NCBI GenBank assembly: GCA_905181865.1
Contig: CAJIZG010000001.1
Span: forward strand, 682,001 to 746,000
Source: Urechidicola croceus
Lineage (GTDB): Bacteria; Bacteroidota; Bacteroidia; Flavobacteriales; Flavobacteriaceae
Length of the DNA: 64,000 nucleotides
Direction: 5' to 3'
Positions 19,980 through 30,083 of the stretch are shown piece after piece. The notes under the pieces are model-generated. The model worked only from the letters and a program-made list of their open reading frames with translations. It had not been told where the DNA came from and did no database searches. The translations under genes and the position numbers were made by a program. How positions within the stretch are numbered: position 1 is the stretch's first letter; each line of letters begins with the position of its first letter.

Positions 19980-20927
19980 CTAGAGCAGTCCCCCCAAATA
20001 CCTTTCGGCATCTAACGCCGCCATACATCCAGTTCCAGCAGCAGTAACCGCTTGTCGATACTCATGATCCTGCACATCACCTGCAGCAAATACACCTGGT
20101 AAATTTGTTTTTGTAGATTTTCCTTTTGTGATTAGATATCCAATTTCATTCATATCTAATATTCCCGTAAACAAATCAGTATTAGGCTTATGCCCAATAG
20201 CTATAAATACTCCAGTAACAGGAATAGTTGTTTTTTCTTGCGTCTGATTGTTCACAGCAATAACACCTTCCACAACGCTTTCGCCTAAAACTTCCTCCAT
20301 TTCAGTATTATACAACACTTTTATATTCTCCGTTTTATCAACTCTGTGCTGCATTGCTTTTGAAGCTCTCATATAATCTTTACGAACCAACAAAGTAACT
20401 GTCTTACATATATTTGATAAATACGTTGCTTCTTCAGCAGCAGTATCACCCGCTCCAATGACTACAACATCTTGTCCTTTATAAAAGAATCCGTCGCATG
20501 TAGCACAGGCAGAAACTCCACCACCAATTAAGCGTTGTTCACTTTCTAAACCTAAATATTTAGCTGTTGCTCCCGTAGAGATAATAATTGTCTCCGCTTC
20601 TATCTCTTTATCCTCGTCTACAACTACCTTGTGAATACCTCCAACTTCTTTACTTAATTCAACCTTTGAAACATATCCAAAACGAATTTCTGTTCCAAAA
20701 CGCTCCGCTTGATTCTTAAAATCTTCCATCATCTTAGTTCCATCGGTACCTTTTGGATATCCTGGGTAATTATCAACTTCCGTCGTTGTGGTTAATTGTC
20801 CACCCATTTGCATACCTGTATACATGATTGGTTTTAAATCAGCACGTGCTGCATAGATCGCAGCAGCATAGCCCGCAGGACCCGATCCAATTATTAAACA
20901 CTTTATTCTTTCAATAGTATCTGACAT
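19980..20927 (-). CDS. trxB: Thioredoxin reductase
   Basis: GSGPAGYAAAIYAARA, CATCDG active site, GVFAAGDVQD. Confidence 0.97.
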   Translation of the reverse strand: MSDTIERIKCLIIGSGPAGYAAAIYAARADLKPIMYTGMQMGGQLTTTTEVDNYPGYPKGTDGTKMMEDFKNQAERFGTEIRFGYVSKVELSKEVGGIHKVVVDEDKEIEAETIIISTGATAKYLGLESEQRLIGGGVSACATCDGFFYKGQDVVVIGAGDTAAEEATYLSNICKTVTLLVRKDYMRASKAMQHRVDKTENIKVLYNTEMEEVLGESVVEGVIAVNNQTQEKTTIPVTGVFIAIGHKPNTDLFTGILDMNEIGYLITKGKSTKTNLPGVFAAGDVQDHEYRQAVTAAGTGCMAALDAERYLGGLL

Positions 20928-21089
20928 AAGTTTATTTTTTAAAAGAGGAACAAAAGTAAAATAATTAGCATTTTATACTTCCAAATGTTTATAAGTTTTT
21001 ACAATGCTCTTATTTAGATATTCAATAGCTTTATCAGTCTTAAAAATGCCGTTTTAATTACATGTTGTCTTTTTATTATTTTAATCTTG

Positions 21090-21116
21090 TTGAATTGATA
21101 ATATATTCTATATTTG
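21090..21116 (+). promoter_or_regulatory. Bacteroidetes-type promoter for tRNA-Pro
   Basis: TTG-N16-TATATTTG. Confidence 0.5.
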
Positions 21117-21208
21117 CAACCCAAAATTCGATGGAAGTTCCATCATAATTTTTGGTAAGAATCAAATAGAATTTAGATGTCAAACAAATTCTTTTTTTCT
21201 CTTAATTC

Positions 21209-21282
21209 GGGGTGTAGCGTAGCCCGGTTATCGCGCCTCGTTTGGGACGAGGAGGTCGCAGGTTCGAATCCTGCCACCCCGA
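21209..21282 (+). tRNA. tRNA-Pro(TGG)
   Basis: CGGGGTG/CACCCCG acceptor, anticodon stem-loop CCTCG-TTTGGGA-CGAGG, GGTTCGAATCC T-arm. Confidence 0.97.
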
Positions 21283-21307
21283 CAAATTATAGTATCAATC
21301 TATACTA

Positions 21308-21339
21308 AAAACCTGTTAATCGTATGATTAACAGGTTTT
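21308..21339 (+). terminator. Terminator after tRNA-Pro
   Basis: AAAACCTGTTAATC-GTAT-GATTAACAGGTTTT perfect 14-bp stem. Confidence 0.75.
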
Positions 21340-21474
21340 CTGTTTTTATGAATATCATATGAATTGATATCATCTAAATAAAAAAGATTGGCAAACGCAT
21401 TTACCAAAAATATATACATTTTGAATACCCGCATATTTGCAAAGAAATCGTATTTTTGTTACTCGTTTAAAGCA

Positions 21475-21639
21475 AATATTCCTTTCCCTGTAAATAAAGA
21501 ACATTTTGATAGATGGATTGCGCTGTTTGAAAAAAACATTGACTATTTATTTTAAAGGGAAATAGCCGAACATACTAAAATCAGGGCTAGGTCAATAGTT
21601 CACACGTTTCAAATAAAATTAGAACATATTAAAAATTAA
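21475..21639 (+). pseudogene. Group III truncated hemoglobin, 3' remnant
   Basis: FPVNKEHFDRWIALFEKNIDYLF*REIAEHTKIRARSIVHTFQIKLEHIKN*; in-frame TAA at 21553-21555, 5' part missing or unrecognisable. Confidence 0.6.
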
Positions 21640-21657
21640 ACTATAAAACACAAATAA

Positions 21658-22164
21658 ATGAAAAAAGTAATATTATTAGTATCCGTAGCGTTAATTGCAA
21701 TAAGTTGTGGCAACGATAAAAAAATAAAACAAGAAGCCAAACCGGCAGTAAAACAAGAAGTTGTAGAGGAACCGAAAAAAGAAACTTCCTTGAAAGAAGT
21801 AACAATTTTATTGTCTTCAAGCGACCAAATGCAATACGACAAAAATGAGCTAAAGGTAGAAGCAGGACAAAAGGTAACCCTTACCTTAAAACATACAGGT
21901 AAAATGGCAAAAAGCGCAATGGGGCATAATTTTGTACTGCTTAAAAAAGGGGTAGATATTCCCAAATTTGCTGAAAAAGCAATGGTTGCAGCAGATACTG
22001 AATACATTCCTAAAGGAGATGACATTATTGTAAATACAAAACTTATTGGAGGAGGAGAAAGTATTACCATAACCTTTAATGCACCTGCCAAAGGTAGTTA
22101 TGACTACATCTGTACCTTCCCTGGTCATTATACAATTATGAAAGGAAAATTTATAGTAGAATAA
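21658..22164 (+). CDS. Azurin-like cupredoxin lipoprotein
   Basis: Lipobox (AISCG); GHNFVLL and CTFPGHYTIMKG supply the type 1 copper His-Cys-His-Met ligands. Confidence 0.9.
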   Translation: MKKVILLVSVALIAISCGNDKKIKQEAKPAVKQEVVEEPKKETSLKEVTILLSSSDQMQYDKNELKVEAGQKVTLTLKHTGKMAKSAMGHNFVLLKKGVDIPKFAEKAMVAADTEYIPKGDDIIVNTKLIGGGESITITFNAPAKGSYDYICTFPGHYTIMKGKFIVE

Positions 22165-22175
22165 AAACAGTGAAA

Positions 22176-22831
22176 ATGAGCAATAAAAACTAAATACGGC
22201 ACAAGGGCATTGGCTATTAGTTAAAATGGGGGAGAAAGTCTTACGCCCTAGAGGAAAAGAACTGACCTTGTAATTAATTGACGGACTTCATATTGGCAAT
22301 ATGGATAAGGCATTAGAGTTTGCCCCGGGCTTGGGTTTTACCGCTTCAATTGCCTTAAAAAACAACCAAAAAAATTATACGGGTGTTGAATTAAATGAAG
22401 AAGTTGCCCAGATTTTACGAAAAAACATCCATGGCGAAGATAGAGAAATTATAATTGGAAATGCTTCAAAATCGACCTTACCAGATCGTTTGTCAGATAA
22501 AGTTTATGGAGAAGCCATGTTAACGATGTAGGCGGATCATAAAAAATCTGAAATTATAAAAGAGGCCAGTAGAATTTTAAAAAAAGGAGGTCTTTACGGT
22601 ATTCATAAACTGGGCTTAACTCCAAATGAATTGGAGAAGATAACCAAAGCCAAGATTCAGCAAGAACTGGCAGAAATGATTAAGGTCAACGCCCGCCCCT
22701 TAACCGAGAAAAAATGGAAAAATCTATTGGAAAAAGAGGGCTTTAAAATTATTGAAGTATATAAAAACCCCATGCATTTGTTAGAACCGAAAAGAGTTAT
22801 ACAAGACGAAGGTTTTAATGTTACTAAATAA
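22176..22831 (+). pseudogene. SAM-dependent methyltransferase, interrupted by stops and a frameshift
   Basis: HWLLVKMGEKVLRPRGKELTL*LIDGLHIGNMDKALEFAPGLGFTA...GEAMLTM*ADHKKSEIIKEASRILKKGGLYGIH; TAA at 22271 and TAG at 22529. Confidence 0.75.
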
Positions 22832-22833
22832 AA

Positions 22834-22988
22834 CTTTCTTGAGCTGATACACCAGTCTGACACGGGCTTAGGAATTCTTAGTTTATTGAATTATTTTAAA
22901 ACATACACTGTAAAAAATATAATTCCTAACGAACGCTATAAAGTTAATTTTACACGACAAGAAATGGCAAACCTAACTGGTTTGGGAT
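22834..22988 (+). pseudogene. Crp/Fnr-family regulator, C-terminal HTH fragment
   Basis: NIIPNERYKVNFTRQEMANLTGLG matches Crp-type HTH; no N-terminal cNMP domain, end abuts IS remnant. Confidence 0.5.
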
Positions 22989-23052
22989 CAAGTAATATTC
23001 TAGGGGGATATTTGTAAAAGCGTTATTTTTGCAAATCTAAAAAGCATGTTTT

Positions 23053-23394
23053 TTGAATATAGATTTAGCCAAGTATTTATTACCAGAAGGGGTTTTAGAT
23101 TATTTTGATATTGTAGATGATAACACTCAAGATGATCGGATACATTTTTATTTAGAAGAGAAAAATATACGACTGAAAGAACACCGATCACAAATAGCAC
23201 AATCCAGAGGTTTCTCCCCAGAAATGACAATTGAAGACTTCCCATTAAGAGGTAAACCAGTATTACTTTACATAAAGCGCAGACGCTGGACACTTCTTAG
23301 TTCCGGGAGGATTGTAAAAAGAGATTGGAAATTAGTGGCAAAAGGTATTCGTATAACTAGCGAGTTTGCCTCTTTTTTAAAAGGTACCACTTGA
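23053..23394 (+). mobile_element. ISAon1-like transposase N-terminal ORF, IS remnant
   Basis: LAKYLLPEGVLDYFDIV...FYLEEKN...DFPLRGKPVLLYIKRRRW...DWKLVAKGIRITSEFASFLK. Confidence 0.75.
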
Positions 23395-23632
23395 CACCCA
23401 TGCTTTGAGTGCCAAACGTTTTTGAGATCATTACAAAACCAATGGTAACTCTCTTCAATATCAATACAAAAACCATCTTAGCCGTTTTAAAGATTGGACA
23501 CAAAAGAACATACTCAGGATTGGTTGCTCTATCAAAAAAATATCGGTAAGTATTTAAGTTTAGATGAAACTTCTTTATCTAATCGTGACCTTTACACAAT
23601 CTTAACCAACAAGAATGCTGAACACCAATAAA
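23395..23632 (+). pseudogene. Degraded transposase fragment of the same IS
   Basis: Translated remnants EHTQDWLLYQKNIGKYLSLDETSLSNRDLYTILTNK. Confidence 0.6.
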
Positions 23633-23848
23633 TTAGTAAATTGTGTGAAATACAATCGCCTATTTGTCAAATCCAATAATGAAATTTTTGTTTTTGTATT
23701 AGGTAAATATGGTTTTATGAAAAAATTAGTGATTGAGGAGGTAGACTAGCAGGTACCATGAAACTTTAAACCGCTTTATAAAAAGGCGTTTTTTTAAATC
23801 ATAATCGCCCTCTTTTTTTTGTAAATTTGCTGTGATAAAAATTGAAGT

Positions 23849-24457
23849 ATGCTTATTATAGGAATTGCTGGAGGGACTGGAAGTGGTAAAACTACGATAG
23901 TTGAAAATATTTTAAAGGTAGTACCTCAAAAGAATATAAGTGTGATTACGCAAGACTCTTATTATAACGACACAAGCCATCTAAATTCGAAAGAAAGGAC
24001 TCAGATAAACTTTGACCATCCTAATTCTATTAATTTTTCACTACTAGTTGATCATATTAATCAATTAAAAAGTGGCCAATCGATAGCGCAACCTATTTAC
24101 TCATTTACAAGTCATAATAGAACGAATCAAACTAAAACAATCATACCTCCAAAAGTTTTAATTATAGAAGGTATTTTAATATTTAACCATAAACACCTAC
24201 GAGATTTGTGTACTATTAAAATATTTGTACAGGCAGAAGCTGATGAAAGATTAATACGTAGAGTAAAAAGAGATATTCAAGAACGAGGACGCGATTTAAA
24301 TGAAGTATTTAGCAGATACCAAAACACGCTAAAACCAATGCACAATCAATTTATTGAACCTACAAAAGAATTTGCTGATATCATTATACCTAACGATCGT
24401 TTAAATACCGTAGCCATTGACATACTCAAAACCATAATTAATGATAAACTTACTTAA
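23849..24457 (+). CDS. udk: Uridine kinase
   Basis: GIAGGTGSGKTT P-loop, DSYYND, FDHPNSI. Confidence 0.95.
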   Translation: MLIIGIAGGTGSGKTTIVENILKVVPQKNISVITQDSYYNDTSHLNSKERTQINFDHPNSINFSLLVDHINQLKSGQSIAQPIYSFTSHNRTNQTKTIIPPKVLIIEGILIFNHKHLRDLCTIKIFVQAEADERLIRRVKRDIQERGRDLNEVFSRYQNTLKPMHNQFIEPTKEFADIIIPNDRLNTVAIDILKTIINDKLT

Positions 24458-24772
24458 ATGAAATTTAATAAAATTAAGGATAATAAAGTATTTAAAATTG
24501 TAAGCAATCGCTATTTTATCATATTTATTAGTTTTGTAATTTGGATGGTGTTCTTTGATGAGAATTCTTTTTTTGTGGATAGAAAATTTAACAAAACAAT
24601 CGATAAATTAGAAGCAGATAAGGACTACTATCTTAAAGAAATTGAAAAAGATACTAACAAAATTAATGAATTAGAAGATCCTGACAAATTAGATGAATTC
24701 GCAAGGCAGAAATACAATATGAAGAAAGAAAATGAGGATATATTTATCATTGAGTATGATACGCTAAAATAA
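24458..24772 (+). CDS. Septum formation initiator family protein (FtsB/DivIC-like)
   Basis: Single TM followed by coiled coil and DPDKLDEFARQKYNMKKENEDIFII. Confidence 0.85.
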   Translation: MKFNKIKDNKVFKIVSNRYFIIFISFVIWMVFFDENSFFVDRKFNKTIDKLEADKDYYLKEIEKDTNKINELEDPDKLDEFARQKYNMKKENEDIFIIEYDTLK

Positions 24773-24784
24773 TCCACATAATAA

Positions 24785-24829
24785 ATAGGCTCGAGTCATA
24801 AATTGTATAACTCGACCCTATATTTTTTT
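24785..24829 (+). terminator. Terminator after divIC-like gene
   Basis: ATAGGCTCGAGT...ACTCGACCCTAT followed by T-tract. Confidence 0.6.
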
Positions 24830-24832
24830 AAG

Positions 24833-26037
24833 TTAATCTGGCAAACCGAAAATGTCTAATACATAATCAAAGTCTTTATACCCAAGTCCTCTTAAATTTA
24901 TCAAAATAGATTTTTTTTAGTGTTTTTTAGCCGATTTTAAGGCATATACAATGGCATGCGCACTCTCCAACGCTGGAATAATTCCCTCCAATCTACTCAG
25001 TTCAAAAAAAGCATCTATACACTCTGTATCAGTTATACTATCATACTTGACTTTTTCTAAATCCTTTAGAATACTGTGCTCTGGACCTATACAAGGATAA
25101 TCTAAACCACTGGCAACAGAATGTACCGGTGCAGAATTCCCTCCCCTATCTTGAGACATATAATATTTAAAACCATGAATAATACCTGAAGATCTAAGCT
25201 TCATTGTAGCAGCATGTTCATCAATTTCAAAGGATTTACCTGCAGGCCCAACGCCGTATAATTTACACTCCTCATCTCCTAAGAAAGCCGAAAAAATTCC
25301 CATGGCATTACTTCCTCACCCTATACACGCGACTACAAGATCTGGTAATTCACTGGTCATAACCATAAATTGATCTTTCGCTTCTATTCGCATTACTTGC
25401 TAAAATCACGAACCATCATAGGAAATGGATATTGCCCAACAACAGAGCCAATAGAGTAAATTGTATTTATTGGATCTTTTAAATAGGCCTGAAAAGCACT
25501 ATCAATTAACTCCTTAGTATTTTTAATCCATGAGTAACTGGAATCACAGTAGCACCCAATTTTTTCATTCACTGAATATTTGGATGTTCCTTGTCCATAT
25601 CAAGTTCACCTGTCTGAATTTCACATTCGAAACCAAAATAGGCTGCCGCTATAGTCAAGGCCACACCATCCTTTCTTGCACTAGTTTCAGCAATTAATTT
25701 CTTTTTGCCTAAATATTTTGCCATCAAAGTTTCACCCATACGGTGATTCAGTTTATGCGCACTGGTATGATTTAAATCTTCCCTCTTCAAATAAATCTGC
25801 CCACCATACTTACTAGAGAGTCGGTTCTAATCATAAATAGGAGTAGGCCTTCCTTGGTACTATTTTCGAATGCTTCTCAATTCAGAAATAAACTTATGAG
25901 ATGTAATGATAGCAAAATACGCATCATTTATTTTACTCATTTCAGACTCCAATTGTAGCGGTATAAAGGCACCACCATATTCATTAAAGAAACCTTCGCA
26001 ATTCGGATATTTTTTAAAATAATTTTCAGAAATCAAA
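24833..26037 (-). pseudogene. Second tryptophan synthase beta-like gene, full-length pseudogene
   Basis: Minus strand fragments NEYGGAFIPLQLES..., [38 protein letters not shown]..., [13 protein letters not shown]...[37 protein letters not shown] with several stops. Confidence 0.85.
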
Positions 26038-26228
26038 TTTATATATTTTTTGAATTATTCAGCTACTTGCTAGAGAGTTATTACCTGCCGAGTAAAATTA
26101 AGATTAATATCAAATTCATCTAATAAAAATTCTCATGTCTGACTTAAAAATGGTGAAATAACTTATAAATTTTTTCATGTTAATAGCCTCAAAATTCAAA
26201 GAATACATATCTTTGATAAAATCAAGAA

Positions 26229-27587
26229 TTGACAAAAATGAGTGATAATTTGTTTGATGGTTTTCCAGAAGTTTCCGAAAAACAGTGGAAGCAAAAACTT
26301 CAATATGAATTGAATGGAGCATCTTATAGTGACATAATGCTTACGCACTCCAGCGATGATATTATTGTAAAACCCTTTTACCATTTAGATTCTTACAAAC
26401 AAATACCTCATTCAAATAAAGAAATAATATATAACATTTGTCAAGCTGTTTTTATTGATCAATCTAACATTGCCAATAAAATTGCACTCACGGCTATAAC
26501 CAATGGAGCAGACAGTATTCTCTTCAAAGCCTCTAAACCATTCGATATTAATGCCGTATTAAAGAATATTAAAAATGATATTCAGTTGCATTTTGAACTT
26601 CAATTTTTATCCGAAAATTTCATTTCCGACCTACAACAACAGACAAGAAACTATAGAACTTTTTTAAATATCGATATTATTGGAAACCTTTGCAAAAATG
26701 GAAACTGGTACCATTCACTCCAAAAGGATATTAATATTTTTACTAGGCTGCATGTAAGTTCCTCACCAAGCGCAACTTTTTCAGGGGTTCATGCAGCTCT
26801 TTATCAAAACGCTGGTGCCACAATTGTTCAACAAGTCGCATTTGCTCTTGCTCATGCCAACGAATATTTAAATTTTAATTCAGATGTATTAAATTTAAAT
26901 GTACAATTTTCAATAGGTAGTAATTATTTCTTTGAAATAGCCAAATTAAGAGCATTTCGCTATTTGTGGAAACTCATAACCGATGACGCTAAAGTCAAAA
27001 GCGACTTACATATTATAGCAACACCGAGCAATCGAAACAAAACGTTGTACGATTTTAACACAAATTTGGTTCGTACTACTTCAGAATGCATGAGTGCTAT
27101 CGCTGGCGGTGCAGATACAATATGTAATATTTCGCACGACTCAATATTTCGAAAAAGAAATGAAACTGGAGAGCGACTCGCGAGAAATCAAAACCTTATT
27201 TTAAAATACGAAAGTAATTTTAATACCAGTAATCAAGCAGTAAATGGCAGTTACTACATTGAAGCACTCACCAAAGAAATTAGTACGAAGTCGCTAGAAC
27301 TATTTAAAGATATTGAGAAAAATGGTGGTTTCTTAGCTCAATTAACACAAGGTACTATTCAAAAAAGAATTCGAGATGCTGCACAAAAAGAACAGCAGTT
27401 ATTTGATTTAAAAAAAATAACGCTAACAGGAATAAACAAGCATCAAAATAGTAATGACGTCATAAAAGGAAAAATAGAAATTTATCCTTTTATGAAAACC
27501 GACCCTCGAAAAACTTTAATTCAACCAATCATACCAAAAAGATTAGCAGAAAAATTGGAACAACAACGATTGAAAAATGAAACGTAG
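26229..27587 (+). CDS. mutA: Methylmalonyl-CoA mutase small subunit
   Basis: 452 aa, MutA-like layout; overlaps the mutB start by 11 nt. Confidence 0.9.
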   Translation: MTKMSDNLFDGFPEVSEKQWKQKLQYELNGASYSDIMLTHSSDDIIVKPFYHLDSYKQIPHSNKEIIYNICQAVFIDQSNIANKIALTAITNGADSILFKASKPFDINAVLKNIKNDIQLHFELQFLSENFISDLQQQTRNYRTFLNIDIIGNLCKNGNWYHSLQKDINIFTRLHVSSSPSATFSGVHAALYQNAGATIVQQVAFALAHANEYLNFNSDVLNLNVQFSIGSNYFFEIAKLRAFRYLWKLITDDAKVKSDLHIIATPSNRNKTLYDFNTNLVRTTSECMSAIAGGADTICNISHDSIFRKRNETGERLARNQNLILKYESNFNTSNQAVNGSYYIEALTKEISTKSLELFKDIEKNGGFLAQLTQGTIQKRIRDAAQKEQQLFDLKKITLTGINKHQNSNDVIKGKIEIYPFMKTDPRKTLIQPIIPKRLAEKLEQQRLKNET

Positions 27588-29646
27588 AAGTGTACAACAT
27601 CTAAAATTAGATTTTCAAGGTTCGAAGGAAAGAGAAATGCACTTTGAACATGAAAATTTTGCAGCAGGTATCTCTCCATTTCTTAGAGGCCCCTATTCTT
27701 CTATGTACGTTCAAAAACCTTGGACTATTAGACAATATGCTGGATTTTCTACTGCTGAAGAAAGTAATGACTTCTATCTAAAAAATCTAAAAGCGGGTCA
27801 AAAAGGATTATCAGTTGCCTTTGATTTGGCCACACATAGAGGATATGATTCCGATCACGAACGAGTTCAAGGAGACGTAGGAAAAGCGGGTGTTGCTATT
27901 GATTCAGTTGAAGATATGACATTACTTTTTGAGAATATTCCTCTCGATAAAATATCAGTTTCTATGACCATGAATGGTGCTGTTTTACCCATTATGGCCT
28001 TTTATATACTTGCTGCGGAAGAGCAAGGCGTCAACCTTCAAGACCTTTCTGGAACTATCCAAAATGATATTTTAAAGGAGTTTATGGTAAGAAACACGTA
28101 TATCTATCCTCCAACAAAATCTATGAAAATCGTTTCAGATATTATTGAGTACACCACTAAAAAAATGCCAAAATATAATAGTATATCTATTTCTGGCTAT
28201 CATATGCATGAGGCAGGAGCCACTCCAGAAATTGAATTAGCCTATACGCTCGCAGATGGATTAGAATATATAAGAACAGGGCTTAGGGCCGGGCTAAATA
28301 TTGACGACTTTGCTCCTCGCCTTTCTTTTTTCTGGGGTATTGGAATGGATCATTATAAAGAAATTGCCAAATTAAGAGCTGCACGCATTTTATGGTCCAA
28401 AATTGTAAAGCAATTCAATCCGAAAAATTCAAATTCATTGAGATTAAGAACACATTGTCAGACAAGTGGTTGGAGTCTAACGGCTCAAGCCCCCTTTAAT
28501 AATGTTGCCAGAACAACTATTGAAGCCATGTCTGCGATTTTTGGTGGCACTCAAAGTTTACACACAAATGCGTTGGATGAGGCTTTGTCCTTACCTACAG
28601 ATTTTTCTGCAAGAATAGCGCGCAATACACAAATATATTTGCAAGATGAAACGCAGATTACGAATACAGTAGATCCATGGGCAGGAAGTTACCACGTAGA
28701 GACCTTAACCGAGGATATGGCAAAAAATGCTTGGAAATTGATTCAAGAAATTGAAAATTTAGGCGGAATGACGAAGGCGCTAGAAATGGGGATTCCAAAA
28801 TTAAAAATTGAAGAAGCCGCATTAAAAAAGCAAGCTAGAATTGACGGTAATCAAGATTTAATAATTGGAATGAACGCTTTTAAACAAAAAAATACTCGTG
28901 GAATAGATTCTTTGGAGGTTGATAACAGTTTTGTTAGAAAAACACAAATCGAAAGATTACAAAAACTGAAAAAATATCGCAATAAACAACGCGTTCAACA
29001 ATCTTTATTAGAACTAACTAATTGTGCGATTTCTGGCAAAGGAAACTTATTGGAATTTGCCATAAATGCGGGAAGACATCAAGCAACCTTAGGAGAAATA
29101 TCCCTAGCTTTAGAAAAAAAATTCGATAGATATGAAGCGATTCCAAACGTTCTAAAAGGAATCTATCACAAAGAAATTAGTGATGACCCAAACTATCAAT
29201 CTGCCTCAGCATTGGTAACTGAATATAGAAATTCACAAGGAGAACCTCCAAAAATATTTCTTTCAAAATTAGGACAAGATGGACATGATCGTGGGCTCAA
29301 AATTATAGCTTCCAGCTTTGCGGATCTTGGATTTGAAGTACACCTTGGTACCTTATTTAAAACTCCGAAAGAAGTTGTACAAGAATCCCTTCAAAAAAAC
29401 GTTGCTCTGATAGGATTATCTTCTTTGGCTGCTGGACATAAAACGCTAATCCCTGAAATAATTAAGGAACTTAAGCTTTTTAATCGTGAAGATATTCTTA
29501 TTATTGTAGGAGGAATACTGCCTCGTAAAGATCAATTAATCCTATTAGAAATAGGGGTTTCGTGCATTTTTGGTCCAGGAACCAAAATTTCGCAAGCTGC
29601 TAAAGAAATTTTATTGAAATTAATTCAAAAAAAAGATCGACTATAA
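27577..29646 (+). CDS. mutB: Methylmalonyl-CoA mutase large subunit
   Basis: RGPYSSMY..RPWTIRQYAGFSTAEESN-like region, B12-binding KLGQDGHDRG. Confidence 0.97.
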   Translation: MKRRSVQHLKLDFQGSKEREMHFEHENFAAGISPFLRGPYSSMYVQKPWTIRQYAGFSTAEESNDFYLKNLKAGQKGLSVAFDLATHRGYDSDHERVQGDVGKAGVAIDSVEDMTLLFENIPLDKISVSMTMNGAVLPIMAFYILAAEEQGVNLQDLSGTIQNDILKEFMVRNTYIYPPTKSMKIVSDIIEYTTKKMPKYNSISISGYHMHEAGATPEIELAYTLADGLEYIRTGLRAGLNIDDFAPRLSFFWGIGMDHYKEIAKLRAARILWSKIVKQFNPKNSNSLRLRTHCQTSGWSLTAQAPFNNVARTTIEAMSAIFGGTQSLHTNALDEALSLPTDFSARIARNTQIYLQDETQITNTVDPWAGSYHVETLTEDMAKNAWKLIQEIENLGGMTKALEMGIPKLKIEEAALKKQARIDGNQDLIIGMNAFKQKNTRGIDSLEVDNSFVRKTQIERLQKLKKYRNKQRVQQSLLELTNCAISGKGNLLEFAINAGRHQATLGEISLALEKKFDRYEAIPNVLKGIYHKEISDDPNYQSASALVTEYRNSQGEPPKIFLSKLGQDGHDRGLKIIASSFADLGFEVHLGTLFKTPKEVVQESLQKNVALIGLSSLAAGHKTLIPEIIKELKLFNREDILIIVGGILPRKDQLILLEIGVSCIFGPGTKISQAAKEILLKLIQKKDRL

Positions 29647-29668
29647 ATTAATAGTCGACCTTATTTTA

Positions 29669-29965
29669 TTAAACGTTTAACACGCCGTTGTCTGATGATG
29701 CATAATCATTCCATTTGAAAGCATCAGCTTGTTCATCGTTGAAATAAACGCCATCTGCCAAGTATTTAAACTCGTACGATTCATCAACTGCTAAATCAAC
29801 TGTAGTTTTAAATTTTCCGTTTTTAAATTTTTTCAAAGGAGTTGCCGCTGTATTCCAATTGTTAAAGTCTCCCACTGCAACAACAGTTTCCGCTTCAACA
29901 CCTTCCAATTCAAAAGTTACTTTACAAACTGGTTTTGATTTTAAAAATTTTTTAGAAATTGCCAT
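29669..29965 (-). CDS. Isoamylase early-set/CBM48-like small protein
   Basis: VAVGDFNNWN...PLKKFKNGKF...YEFKYLADGVYFNDEQAD. Confidence 0.8.
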   Translation of the reverse strand: MAISKKFLKSKPVCKVTFELEGVEAETVVAVGDFNNWNTAATPLKKFKNGKFKTTVDLAVDESYEFKYLADGVYFNDEQADAFKWNDYASSDNGVLNV

Positions 29966-30083
29966 AATTTACAAGTTTTGTGGTACTAATTTTAACTGTA
30001 AAATTACTAGGTAACTTCTATAAAAAACCGTAGCATATTAGTAAATTTATATGCTATATTAACCTTAAACCCAGATCCAACTC

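Noticed and set aside
21886-22128. Minus-strand ORFs over azurin (and 21636..22091)
   Set aside because: Antisense to a clearly coding azurin gene; shadow ORFs.
22271-22531. Possible stop-codon reassignment, since TAA/TAG sit at apparent Gln positions in the methyltransferase remnant
   Set aside because: Surrounding housekeeping genes use TAA/TAG as normal stops and the same gene also has a frameshift; pseudogenisation is simpler.
26037-26228. Cobalamin riboswitch upstream of methylmalonyl-CoA mutase
   Set aside because: No recognisable B12 box (GCCACTG-like) in the short region before mutA.
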